DNA from: Pithys albifrons albifrons
Lineage: Eukaryota > Chordata > Aves > Passeriformes > Thamnophilidae
Reading direction: 5' to 3'
Assembly: GCF_047495875.1 (NCBI RefSeq)
Contig: NC_092462.1
Coordinates: 29,218,523-29,282,522 of the forward strand
Length of the DNA: 64,000 nt
Numbering within the stretch: position 1 is the stretch's first letter; each line of letters opens with the position of its first letter. Below the pieces are notes generated by a model. It was not told the origin of the DNA. It did not search any database and worked only from the letters and a program-made list of their open reading frames with translations. The position numbers were made by a program, and so were the translations under genes. This document shows positions 1 through 10,900 of the stretch, in pieces.

Positions 1-205
1 CGCGCGCCGCCGCTGTGCCGGGCGGGGCCGAGCCGAGCCGAGCCGCGCGCTTGGTCGCGTGTCGCGATGGGTGCGTTGAGTGCCGTGTCGTGTCCTTCCT
101 TCATCGGCGATTCGCCTCTGTTGTCGTTGTAGCCTTGATCAGCCTGTCCTTCGGGGGAGCGGTCGGACTGATGTTCCTGATGCTCGGATGTGCCCTGCCC
201 CAATA
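1..205. promoter_or_regulatory. LEPROTL1: CpG-rich 5' region of LEPROTL1
   Basis: The first 130 bases are very GC- and CpG-rich, with a short GCCGA tandem, unlike the AT-rich sequence that follows. It directly precedes LEPROTL1 exon 2, so it is probably the edge of the promoter CpG island and the end of intron 1. No ATG followed by the family's usual N-terminus (MAGIK) is present, so exon 1 must lie left of the window. Confidence 0.55.
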
Positions 206-2928
206 CAAGTAACGTGCACCGGCTTCCTATTCTTTGTGTCTCTTTTTGTGAGTCAGTAACCTCAGCCTGGTTTGGATTCCGTAATTAAGAATCACAGGAT
301 CGTTGGGGATGAAAGGCACATCTGGGGATCATCTAGTCCAACCCACCTGCCAAAGCAATTGTGGATTGAGACGTTCTGTCTGTGCAGGAGGGGTCTTGGG
401 GTTTGTCTTTTTTTTTTTTTTTTTTTTGCTTCAGCAGATTAGAGTGGGGAAAAAAAAGACCATCCAGGATTTAATTCACCCTAAATGTAGTGACAACAAA
501 AGTCAAATTACCAGACCTGGCTGCAAACTGCTAAAAAGAGTGTACTGCCCTGCCACGTCCCAGCTGTGGTCTGTGGCTGACAAGCAAATAGGAACTTCTG
601 AGGTGGGCAGCAAGTGTGTGCTATCCAGGGAAGCATTTGCATTTTCTCTGGCTTCGTAGTGGTAGTTGGGCTGTTGGTTATTTTCAGGTGGACCTTTGGC
701 TGTGTCCCACGCTGGTATAGTTGCCGTTTCCACCTGTACTTTGGGTACTCCGATGCTTATCTCTTAGTTCTCAGGAGGTACAAAGTAGCAGACCAAAAGT
801 TCAGGTAGCTTGGCCTGTGGCTTTGACTTTACAAGTGAATCCTAACTTTATAGAAATCCTTTTAAATTTACTTATTTAATGTTAAATAAATATCAGACAT
901 CCTGTTGATAGACCTGTTACTGGTTCTGAATTGCAGTTCTCTCCATATATGACTAGAATTCTCATGCCAGCTTTCTTTTGTTACAAAGGCAGTGCTGTGA
1001 CACAAACCCTTGGGAAGGAGATCACTGTGCAATAATATTTTATGTGAAACTGTGAACCTGCATTTGCCTGAGAGATCTAGTCTGGTGAGCTGCAAGCAAA
1101 AACAATGGTTGCCAAAATGATGGTGTAGTTTTTGTAGGTGTCGTCTGGTAAAAAGTCTTTGTTCCCTGTGGTGGCTGAGTATTGTCTGAGAAAAATGCTC
1201 TGTCCCACGTGTGCACTGAAAGCCTATGGACAAAGTGGTGTAAGGGCTCTGCAAAGGTGTCTCTGCAATTCTTAAGTACAGCTGACAGGATAAACTTTGG
1301 AGTTAAGTTCATCTTGTGAGAATGGCGTTAGATTTAGGCTTCCTTAGTGAAGTCTTGCTTTATGAATATTCTGTTAGTGAGCTCTACTGCAGCTGAGGTC
1401 AGCCAAAGCCTCTCACAAACATGGTCTGTTGGATTAATGTTGACTTGTTCCAAAGGAAAGGATTTGCTTTCTCTGGGCTTGTCTGTCTTTCCTGAAAGTG
1501 GATGCTGGATGGGGAAAATGCCTTGCATTGATTTTAGAAAAGACAGGAAGCAAATCAAGATAACTTAAATTTTTCTTCTCCTTTCTTTTTCAGCCAGTAC
1601 TGGCCACTGTTTGTTCTGTTTTTTTACATCCTTTCTCCTATCCCATACTGCATAGCAAGAAGATTAGTAGATGATACAGATGCTACAAGTAATGCCTGCA
1701 AGGAGCTAGCGATATTCCTTACAACAGGCATTGTGGTCTCAGCATTTGGCCTACCGGTAGTGTTTGCAAGAGCACAACTGGTTAGTAATATTTCAACCTG
1801 TGATTGTTTTTCTTTTCCTTAGAAAACTTTGTTCTTTATGCTTTTTTTTTTTTGCTGAAGCTCTATGCACTAAACATCTCTTATAATTGCATACTTAAGA
1901 TGCTTGCAGTGGAAATAGAGTAAGAGTTCTTTTGGCAAGAAAAACTAATAGAGAAGTGGGAGCATGGCAGAACATGGTGATTGCCAATTGCTCATGGAAT
2001 AAACCCTAAAAGCCTGTATGCAATGCAGAGAAAATGAGATAGAAAACTTGATAGAGAAGTAACTAAATATAACATGTAAAGAATACTTCAAAGGCAATTT
2101 GTGGAATAGTTGGGCTAAAGTAGCATGAATAAACAACACAAAAAAAAACCAAACCAAAAAAAAGGCAATGCCTCTTTCGCACTGTAAATTATATTGGTGT
2201 TACTTTTTTAAACTTCTGAGTTTTCATTACATCTTTTCCAGTATATGGCTTTTCACTAAAATACTTTAAAAGTTCGCCCTGTCCACGTGAATTTCAGGAA
2301 GCACTACCAAGTCAAAAAACATGGAGTGCACTTTCATAAATGGCTTTAGGCAAAAACAGCTCAGGTGGTCAGTTTGAATGCCTTTGAATGATTCACTCTC
2401 CCTGAAAAATAGCTGCCTCCATTTTTGTTGGTGGCATATCTGCTGGTGTTTTGAAGACTTTAAATGTCTATTTAAAAACGTCTTACAGCGTGGTTGTCAA
2501 CTATAGCTGGGCTGCAGATGTGTTTCATGCTGTTGCCTAGCCATACTTTACACACCAAAATAGCTGTGTCTGCTAGCCAGTGTTTTGAGTACAGCTAGAA
2601 AAACAATTCTAGTGCTTGGCTGGCTGTGAATTGGTCAAGTAATTTGGGGTAAACCCAGCCTTCTTGGTGTAACCAGAATTAATGACATATCACCTTCTTG
2701 CATCATGGACATGTTACTGAACTTTGTCCAAAATTGTCCAGTAAGATGTTGCCTTTTGTCTTGTCAGTATTCAGTTGAAAATGTGTCTAACTAAATTCCC
2801 CTTGTTCACAGATTTACTGGGGTGCATGTGCACTTGTTCTGACGGGGAATACAGTCATCTTTGCCACAATCCTAGGATTTTTCTTGGTCTTTGGCAGCAA
2901 TGACGACTTCAGCTGGCAGCAGTGGTGA
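133..2928 (+). CDS. LEPROTL1: LEPROTL1, leptin receptor overlapping transcript-like 1 (5' partial)
   Basis: Small four-helix membrane protein of the Vps55/LEPROT family. Family members act in endosome-to-lysosome sorting and in human reduce surface display of growth-hormone and leptin receptors (established knowledge). Three exons join in frame: 133-208 (acceptor gttgtag, donor gtaacg), 1594-1780 (donor gttagt) and 2812-2928, ending TGA. They encode 126 residues. With the usual five-residue exon 1 product the total is 131 aa, the human length. Visible landmarks are [20 protein letters not shown] in helix 1, [18 protein letters not shown] in helix 2, the loop [18 protein letters not shown], then [12 protein letters not shown], and the C-terminal [17 protein letters not shown] and SPIPYC fit LEPROTL1 better than its paralogue LEPROT. 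The intact frame and introns argue against a retrocopy. Exon 1, coding the start, is outside the window. Confidence 0.93.
289..356 (-). repeat. CR1 LINE 3'-end fragment in LEPROTL1 intron 2
   Basis: The sequence AGAATCACAGGATCG, then 'gggatcatctagtccaacc', is the reverse complement of an avian CR1 3' end. The element therefore points to the minus strand with its tail at the left. Only about 70 bases are recognisable. A run of 20 T (408-427) follows. Confidence 0.7.
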
Positions 2929-2998
2929 AAGGAAGATAAGAGAACTATCACAGGCATCTTGTCATGCAGTGGCCATCCATACAAATGAGAGAATGGGC

Positions 2999-3004
2999 AA
3001 TAAA
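2999..3004 (+). terminator. LEPROTL1: AATAAA polyadenylation signal, LEPROTL1 (proximal)
   Basis: First AATAAA after the LEPROTL1 stop, 70 bases downstream. A second one at 5263-5268 would give a 3'UTR of about 2.3 kb. The intervening AT-rich sequence looks like a long vertebrate 3'UTR, so which signal is used is undecided. Confidence 0.45.
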
Positions 3005-4460
3005 GAGAAGTAGCGTAGCAAGCCTCTTGAGTATTTTAGATGTTCCTTTTCACATTGTTCGTTCTCAGTGTACTACTGTTGCTGACAGGGTTTATATGTT
3101 TTTTTGAAGTGGAGACATTATTGATTTCATTTTTACCTATGGTATGTTTTCAGGTGCTCTCTTGGTTTAAAATTGTCATCCTTCTGCCCAGTGTTTTATG
3201 TGAAGCTTTAAATCAGGAACAAGAACATTTAAATGTGGTTTCAACTAGTTGGGATTTTTGGTTGGGTTTTTGTTTGTTTTTTATTTAAGCTGAACATTAA
3301 TACTATGTTTCAATTTTATTTTGTTTTTAATACCAGGATTAAATTATATACAAGATGAATGGAGGTAAGAGATTGTCCACCACCATTGTCAATTACCAAA
3401 TCAACAGGTTGTTGCTGTGTTTTAGCAGAGACAAGGTGGGGTGGAGAGTACCGGTTGCAGATTTTCTTCTGCCCATACCTCATACCAGGTGATGAATGTT
3501 GATAGCCTTCATTTCAGGAGAAGGCTGAGGAGCAGGTAGAGTTATTTGAGAGAAAAGTCCTAAATTTTAACACCGCTAGCACTTTTACCTGCTCTGTAAT
3601 CGATTCTGTGGATGTGACATTCAAATAGTCTGTAAATGTATCGATGCTGACATACAAAACTAAAGTGTATTGTAGGGGAAGGGAAAATGATGTTTAAATT
3701 CCATTTTTTTAAAAAGATATCTTTTGAACTCTTTCTATTTATAAGTATTGTATGGTTTTGAACTTTTGTGTCAACTTTTTACCAAAAAGATGGTAAAATG
3801 TTAATTTATGAAACTACTGGTCTATGTTAATTTGAAGCATATACAAAGCTATTTCCTCCTTTCCCTTTTTAATTTATTTTATATGTAGTAGATATATATA
3901 TAAAACAAAACAGCTTTTAAAATGTAGATTAAAACTTTGTGTTAAATTTGCCTAAGAATGATTTCTCCCCTCCCCCTTTTTTTTCCTCCTCACAATGCAG
4001 TTGAGGCATAACTTCTTCAGAAGTCATTGGCTGAACTGATTTCACTTGACTGTTTTTAAGTTCTTATGCACTATTGGTTAATAAGATTTAATGTTATGTC
4101 TGTAATGGTAGCTTGTGTTCTGTAAGATTGCACATGTAGCTTCAAATATTTAAGACAAGTTTTATGCATACCTCTCAATTGTCTGGATTTTTCATTTGAA
4201 GAAATCTGCTATCAGACATTCCATCATGAAGAGTTGATGAGTACCACTTAACGAGGTTTGACTGTTAACAAGTGCAGTGATGAACTTGACCAAACACACT
4301 TCTAAACTGTATTTTTCAATTCTTTAAAAAAAAGTCTAGGAATCTTAACCATGCATACTTAAAAGCTGTCAACTGCTTAGGTTCTGCTAACAGTATGAAA
4401 AGGCACAGAATTGCAGGTCTTGATCATAGAATTTGTGTGCAGGTGCCAAGTATAGAGCTT

Positions 4461-4497
4461 GAATATATATATATTCATATATGTATATGAATATATG
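4461..4497. repeat. TA-rich palindromic microsatellite
   Basis: 4461-4476 (GAATATATATATATTC) is a perfect 16-base palindrome, followed directly by CATATATG and a mirrored TATATGAATATATG. The block can form a small AT cruciform. It is probably a degenerate (TA)n microsatellite. Confidence 0.6.
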
Positions 4498-5400
4498 TAA
4501 AGTTTGATAGTAGCTACTTGCATGATGTGCTCAAGGAACTGCTACCAGCAGGTGAGGGCAGCAGGGGTGTTACTACCTGCACCTGCTGCTTTGTCAATGT
4601 CCTCTGTGTAAAACAAGTTCAATTTTGTCTGTTCTGGTAGAGGAACAGTTGGTGCCAGGGCTCTAGTGCAGAAGCCAGTCCACAGCAGGTGGTGTTTCAG
4701 CCAGAAGGAAGTGGTTCACCAAGGCTGCCTGCGATGATGGCACCAGGAGCTGCGTGAGGGCTTTTGGGTCACATTTCATCCCTTAGTTCATCCCCTCTGC
4801 ACTCACACCCCCAGTACAACGGAGGCTGCAGAAAATCTTCCAGACCAGCCAGTGGCTAAAGTTACAGTCCTTTGCAGTCCTTGCAAATGAGGAATGCTAA
4901 GGACTTGTACAAATCTGAATCTCTTACTGACTCCTTTTTCGTGGTCAGGAGCTGTTTTCTCCTTCATTCCCGAAGCTTGCTTCTCCATGTGATGCTACTC
5001 CCTGGGTCACTGGCCGTGAAGTGACTGTGTATGTATTGGTGGTGCATCTTTTGTTTGTTACTTGCATTACAGCAGTACCTTCTTTGTTTGCACAAGTACA
5101 TGCAGTGTTGCTCTGATTTATGAGCTAGACACTTGAGAGGTATGATTCTTCCATATAATATGCACTGAGTTAGTGTTACCATCCTTCTAGAGGGAGAAAG
5201 TTTGAGCGGTAAGAATTTTAAATAGCAATCTTGAGTTCTGTATGTTTAATCAAAAATACTCTAATAAAAGGAGTATTTTGTTTAAAGTATTAATTGGTGG
5301 GTTTTTTTCATTTCTTTAATGTGGTTGTCATTCCTGTGGCAGTGATGACGCCAGATTGCTCACTAGTCCTTCAGAGTGAGTATTTGTGTAATTTATCTGT

Positions 5401-6022
5401 GTCTTGGTTTGAGATAAGCAACTGCCAACCCCCCCAAGCACAGAGAGAAAAGTCTCCCTCCTAACACCAGGGAAAGGGAGGAAAAGAGAGGGGAAAGAAA
5501 AAAAACACTTCAAACTGCATTTATACTAAATCTACATATATTTTTCACAGAAAGAAAGAGACAATTAGAAGAGAGTACAAATACACACTCACACAAATCT
5601 GCAACAAGTTCCCCACCTCAACTTCTTAACGAACACACAAATTCTACTGTCCTAACTACACATTACTTAAGAAGAAGCTTATTCCCCAGGGAGACAAACC
5701 CAAGCAGAAAGGAGAGACCCAGAACAACACATTTTACTTTCCTGAGGTACCCTGTGAGCCAGTGGTGGGCCTGGTCCTCTCCATCCCCCCTGGGACAGCA
5801 TCGTGCGTCCTCCCAAGAGGAGGGCTGAGAAGCGACTGCCTTTACCACTCCCACACTGGTTCCTACTTTCCTGGAGATGATGTCATAATGTGGTATGGAA
5901 TACAAAATTACTGGCTACAAGAGGTCAGCTGTCAGCTCAGCCCAGCTCAAGTCAGCTGACAGCTTCGGCCCAGTCCAAACTCCAGAGCCCAAATCTAGGC
6001 CCACCTAGGTGAACCCATAACA
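5401..6022. mobile_element. Solo endogenous-retrovirus LTR with 5-bp target duplication
   Basis: A 622-bp unit begins TGTCTTGGTTTGAGA and ends AACCCATAACA, the TG...CA termini of a retroviral LTR. It is flanked by an exact direct repeat ATCTG (5396-5400 and 6023-6027). The start resembles LTRs common in passerine genomes (recalled, not searched). No gag, pol or env sequence is attached, so this is a solo LTR left by recombination. A 5-bp duplication fits ERVL- or gammaretrovirus-like integrases. It carries a direct-repeat stretch 'gtcagctgtcagctcag ... gtcagctgacag' at about 5925-5962. Orientation and family cannot be fixed from the LTR alone. Confidence 0.82.
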
Positions 6023-6027
6023 ATCTG

Positions 6028-6536
6028 GGACTGCTCCACAAAGAGAGGCTTGAGTGTCCAGTGCTGTCCTAATTGCACTGAGCTGGCTTTGCCAGTTGTA
6101 TCACATACCTGCAGTTTTGTCTCGAGTTTATGCTTGAAGGCCAAATCCTGATATGTTGGTATTATTCAAAGTAATGGCACCTTTAGCCTCTGATGTATTT
6201 ATATCTTTACAAGTTTTATTTAAAAAAAACCAGCCCCTGTGATGTAATAATTGGTGACATTTCTGAAATTTGAAAACTGATGCCAGTCTTTTAGCAGCAA
6301 AAGTAATGGGAATTGGTGGAATTCTTCTGGGATGAGCCATTGCTCCCTTCCCTCTCCCCACACACACTCATTTTGCTAATATCTGTTGATTTTGTCTTCC
6401 ATTTGTTTATTCTGAGAGGGGAAGAAAGTTGGTTAAAATATTAACTGCATCTCTCAAGTCAAAACATGGGAAAGGAGTAGGGTAATTTGGCAATAACTAA
6501 GGTGCTACAGCTGCAGTTTTTTCATGAAATCAAAAT
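6028..6536. other. Intergenic, nothing recognised
   Basis: Unique-looking AT-rich sequence between the solo LTR and the CR1 element. No exon, repeat tail or RNA gene is seen. Confidence 0.5.
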
Positions 6537-6537
6537 A

Positions 6538-7300
6538 AATCATAGAAAATGCTGAGTTGAAATGGACCAACAAGGATCAAGTCCAACCCTTAGCCCTGCA
6601 CAGGACCATCCCCAAGAGTTACACCGTATTCCAAGTGCTTCTTGAACTCTGTCAGGCTTGGTGCTGTGACTGACCATTTCCCTGGGGAGCTCTGTTCCAG
6701 TGCTCAGCTACCCTCTGGGTGAAGAACCTTTTTCTAATACCCAGCGTAAACCTTGCCTGACACAACTTCAGGCTATTCCCTCGGGTCCTGTCAGGGGTCA
6801 CCACAGAGAAGAGATCAGTGCCTGCCCCTCCCCTTCCACTCACAAGGAAGTTGTAACTCCGATGAGGTCTCCCCTCAGTCTCCTCCAGGCTGAACAGACC
6901 AAGTGCCCTCAGCTGCTCCTCATTCAGCTTCCCCTCAAGGCTCTTCATCACTTGCATTGCCCTCCTCTGGACGCTCTCCAAGAGCTTCATATCTTTCTTG
7001 TGGCACCCAAAACTGCATACAATATTCCAGGTGAGGCCGCCCCAGTGCAGAGCAGAGCAGGACAATCCCCTCTCTTGCCCAGCTGGCGATGCTGTGCCTG
7101 ATGCCCCCCAGGACACAGTTGGCCCTCCTGGCTGCCAGGGCACTGCTGACTCTCATTCAGCTTGCACTGACCAGGACCCCCAGGTCCCTTTCCCTGGCAC
7201 TGCTTTCCAGCATCTCATTCCCCAGTCTGTGCAAACATCCAGGGCTGCCCCATCACAGGTGCAGAATCCGGCACCTGCCCTTGCTGAACTTCATATTCGC
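6538..7300 (-). mobile_element. CR1 LINE, 3' portion (truncated, minus strand)
   Basis: About 760 bases of a CR1 retrotransposon in reverse orientation, with its 3' tail at 6538 (AATCATAGAAAATG) and its truncated 5' edge near 7300. The minus strand keeps a 163-codon open piece (6652-7143) of the C-terminus of the CR1 ORF2 reverse-transcriptase polyprotein. Motifs include RRAMQVMKSLEG and RVAEHWNRAP. The 5' truncation makes it incapable of moving. A sister copy lies at 53839-54541. It ends about 380 bases upstream of the SRP72 start codon. Confidence 0.92.
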
Positions 7301-7339
7301 AGTGGTGCACGGACGAGTAAAAAGTTGATGCGCAACGAA

Positions 7340-7960
7340 CATCAATACAGCGCATCAGCTCAGCGGGAGAATTCCCGCCGTTCCCAGCGCCTGGCGCTCT
7401 GCGGGAAGGGGGCGGGAAGAGGACGGGAAGGGGGCGGGAAGAGGACGGGAAGGGGGTGGGATGAGGACAGGAAAGAGGGGGGAAGCGGGCGGGATGAGGG
7501 CGGGGAAGGGGGCGGGACGAGGACGGGGAAGGAAGCGGGACGAGGGCGGGGAAGGAAGCGGGACGAGGGCGGGGCGAGGCCCGGGCAGTCAGAAGGTGCT
7601 GGCAGAAGGCGGGGCCCCCCGGCCGTTCCGGTTCCGGCGCAGCCACCGCCCCCGCGACGTGTGTCTGGTCCCGGTGCCAAGATGGCGGCGGCGGCGGGGC
7701 CGGGGGCGGCGGCGGGGCTGTGGAGCGAAGTGAACCGCTGCGGGCAGAACGGAGACTTCGCCCGCGCTCTCAAGTCCATCAATAAGAGTGAGTGCGGGCG
7801 GCAGTGACGACCCGCCCCGCGGGGCCGCGGTCTCTGCCTGGGCGAGCCTGGCGTGGTGAAGGGCGCTGCCGTGTGGCGGGGAACGCGAGGTGCCCGTCCG
7901 TAGGCTTCGTGCCGGGGGCAGGGCAGCGGGCAAAGGCCCGGCGGGTCTGATTGCAGTGGG
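7340..7960 (+). promoter_or_regulatory. SRP72: CpG-island promoter of SRP72
   Basis: The region is strongly GC- and CpG-rich from just right of the CR1 edge to the first part of intron 1 and surrounds the first coding exon. It has no TATA box, as expected for a housekeeping gene. GGGCGGG and CCGCCC motifs, typical Sp1-type sites, are abundant, mostly within the minisatellite. Confidence 0.7.
7402..7580. repeat. GC-rich minisatellite in the SRP72 promoter
   Basis: About eight imperfect copies of a roughly 22-base unit of the form GGGAAGGGGGCGGGAAGAGGAC, with variants GGGATGAGGAC and GGGACGAGGGC. All Gs lie on the plus strand. The copies are 100-280 bases before the SRP72 ATG. Each unit carries a GGGCGGG-like Sp1 core, and the array could form G-quadruplexes. 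Confidence 0.85.
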
Positions 7961-10900
7961 AGAGACGAAAGGGGCAGCCGTGACCATCGGGTGCTCCTGT
8001 TCCATCACACGCGTTTCTTGCTGTGATCCAAAGCCTCGGAGCTGCTCGTGGGTTTTCCTTCCGTTTTGATTGTGGGAGGAAGGAGGGCTTTTCCCGCTGT
8101 TATGCCTATGGACTGACTGGTATGGTACCTGTAACTTGCTCGTGGCTGAGAGTCCACGTTGAGATGTGGGGGTTTTGATGGTTTGGCATCCAAAATGGGA
8201 TTGCAGTATACGGCACTTTACGGTTTAAAGTTCTGTCTTTGCTGCTTGTACGGCATAGGAGCTCATCTTCACTCCTGGGAGAGGAATCATATGAAAAAAA
8301 TCAGATAGCAAAACCTGTCTCTCGCTCCTAGTTCCCCCTCCCTGTCTTCCACTGGCAAAAGGTGTTAGTGTGTAAAATGCCTCCCTGTCTAGAGCCACAC
8401 TGTTCTTCTGTACCAGCTGTTGTCCTTCCTGAGTATGCTTTACGTGGCACTTGGGCCTTGGCACTGTGTTCTCTGCCTGGAAGTGAAATGCCAGTTAAAG
8501 GGTTGTCCAGGTGCTTGTCCAGCCTCTTTGGTGTAGCTCTGTTCCAGGCATGTTAGCACAGTGGACACTTCACGTAGGTTCAGTATTTACACTGGATTCT
8601 TTTAACCTGATGAGGTTTGTTTCACGATCTGAACCAAAGCAAGCCATGGCAGGACTCATAGATTGGCATGACTGCTCACCAGGGTGGGTTTTTGCAGCTA
8701 TAACAACACATGGCTCGTGCAAAGCCTTAGTGTGTTTGATTGCGAGTTGGATCGTTGTGTTTCCCCTCCAGTACTGCAGATCAGCAAAGACGACGTGACT
8801 GCACTTCATTGTAAAGTAGTGTGTCTTATCCAGAATGGGAACTTCAAGGAAGCCCTTGGCATAATCAATACCCACACTAAAGTGTTAACCAGGTGAGTTG
8901 AGTCTTGCTGTGCTCTACAAAATAAAACCTTAAGTCCTTAAGAAGCTGCTGCAGCATCAGTGAAGGGGACTAATAAGGCAGCAAAATAAAGCACAGGAGG
9001 TGCTCAAAGACATTTGGATTGGTCTTCTCAGCAAAACAGAGTTATTGTGGAGCTGTCTGGGTAAGGTTGAGGCAGTCTAACCTTTTGTTGTCCCTGTTGA
9101 AGGGATTGTCCCTAACGCAGTTCTCAACCACCTCCAAGTGGTGATGCTGCCTGTTGATGTGGCTGAGTGCCATAGCTGATACAAGGGAAGGGGACAGATC
9201 TCAACAGGGGTGAGGAGAGAAGGGAAGAAGCTCTTGCCAGCAGCTGGGAGCTGTTGGCTTTGCTTGGCTGTCTCACCATACTGCTCCTTGGGGTCCTTTT
9301 CTTGGCCAGTCTGAGGGTACTGCCTCAGCTCTTGGGGTGGTGCAAGCCCTTTGCACATCTCAAAATCAGGACCTTGGACATAACTCATGTTTGAGAACAA
9401 GTCAGGCTTCCCATTTGTGTCATTAAGAAGACTGATTTTTTTTTTCCTAATCAGGATGCCCTTTGTGCAACGACTAGGGTGAAAATTTCTACCCAAGAAC
9501 TGCCTGGCAGCAAAATTTTTGTATTTCAGATACTGCTTTTATTAAGGAACCTCCCAGAAAATTGTGTTGAAGTATCTCTGTGACGAAATGTACCTTTGTT
9601 TATGTTCGCATCTGAATAACACATAATTATGTTATTCACCAATTCCTTATTTCATGGGACAGAAGGGCTTTAATTCAAATATTTTACCTCATTTTTTAAT
9701 TCTGTGGTAAGGAGGAGGAATATTTTCTTTAAATTCAACTGGCTTCAGAGTTGTCCCTATAATTTGTTTAGCCTGAGTCTGTGTGTCTGTGTCCTGCAGA
9801 GCAGAGAAAGTGGTGGTTCTTTCTCTCTCTTGAAGTTGTCCTGCCCTGCACTGAGGGTGGTCCACTGCTTTCCTTTAATTCTGAATGTCATTAATTTATT
9901 TTCAAAGTTCCTTTATACTCAGTTGAATCAAGATCATTTTAAATCGGCAAAGAAAAGCTGATAGCAAGTGGCCCCAGGCACAAACCAAAGGACTCACTAA
10001 TTAATTTTCCTTGGGCTTAAGTGGTAAGTCGGGGGTAGGTGAAACTCAGCATTCAAGGCTCTGCTTGTTTCAGAATGCTTCCCTGCTGGTGTGAGCTTGC
10101 TTTGAAGCCAATTTTATGTTAGCACTAGCAAACCTTTTTGGTGCGATTCTGCTGCACTGATATTTCAGAATAGGTTAACGTTACCTTTGTCCTTATGTGG
10201 GACTGTAAGAGGGACTGTATCTTATACCTTTTCCTTCCTCTTTCTGTGTGGGAAATTGTCTTTACAAGTTTGCAGTAGCAACCTTTTGTTGTAATGATAC
10301 AACTTCTCTTTAAGAAGGAGTCAAGGAGTGAAGTTTGGTGGTGTTCTACCTTTTAAGCATTTGATTAGCATCATCAGTAGGAGACCAGGAGTGGAGGAAA
10401 TTTGGAATGCTGTGTGTCTGGAAATGCCATTAAAAAGGAACCTCTTTTTTTTTTGAGGTGAAGTTTTGATACGCTTTCTCTGTCGAACACAAAGTGGATT
10501 TAAGATATTTTCAGTGCTCAACAGATATGTAATGCAGTAATCTGGGATCATGTGTTTGGATTTTTGGTTATGTAGCAGTCTGTGACTAATTAGGGCTAAT
10601 TAAACAAGTGTGCTTATGTGGGTGAACGCTTTTGAATGAAAACTGCAGTGCATGCTCTCAGTTTTTGTCTTGTCCTTGCAGTGACATTATTGCCTTTGAG
10701 AAGGCCTACTGTGAATACAGGTTGAATCGTATAGAAAGTGCTCTCAAGACCATTCAGAGTGCCAGTCAGCAGACAGACAAACTGAAGGAGCTTTATGGAC
10801 AAGTGGTAATTACAAGCTTTTCTTCTTGGTGGGAATTTCATGTGCTGGATGCCTTGTCTCTCCTCTAATGAGGGGCAAGTATGGGGACAGAGAATTTCCT

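Larger units (their letters stand above)
2929..5395 (+). other. AT-rich LEPROTL1 3'UTR or downstream region
   Basis: No coding potential is recognised. It contains T- and A-rich runs, a TATA microsatellite at 3892-3903 and a TA-rich palindromic block at 4461-4497. An AATAAA at 5263-5268 may be the distal poly(A) signal. Confidence 0.4.

Noticed and set aside
6652..7143. 163-codon minus-strand open frame upstream of SRP72
   Set aside because: It is the decayed C-terminus of CR1 ORF2, not a host gene.
7215..7782. Arg/Pro-rich frames on the minus strand over the SRP72 promoter
   Set aside because: Artefact of the G-rich minisatellite and CpG island.
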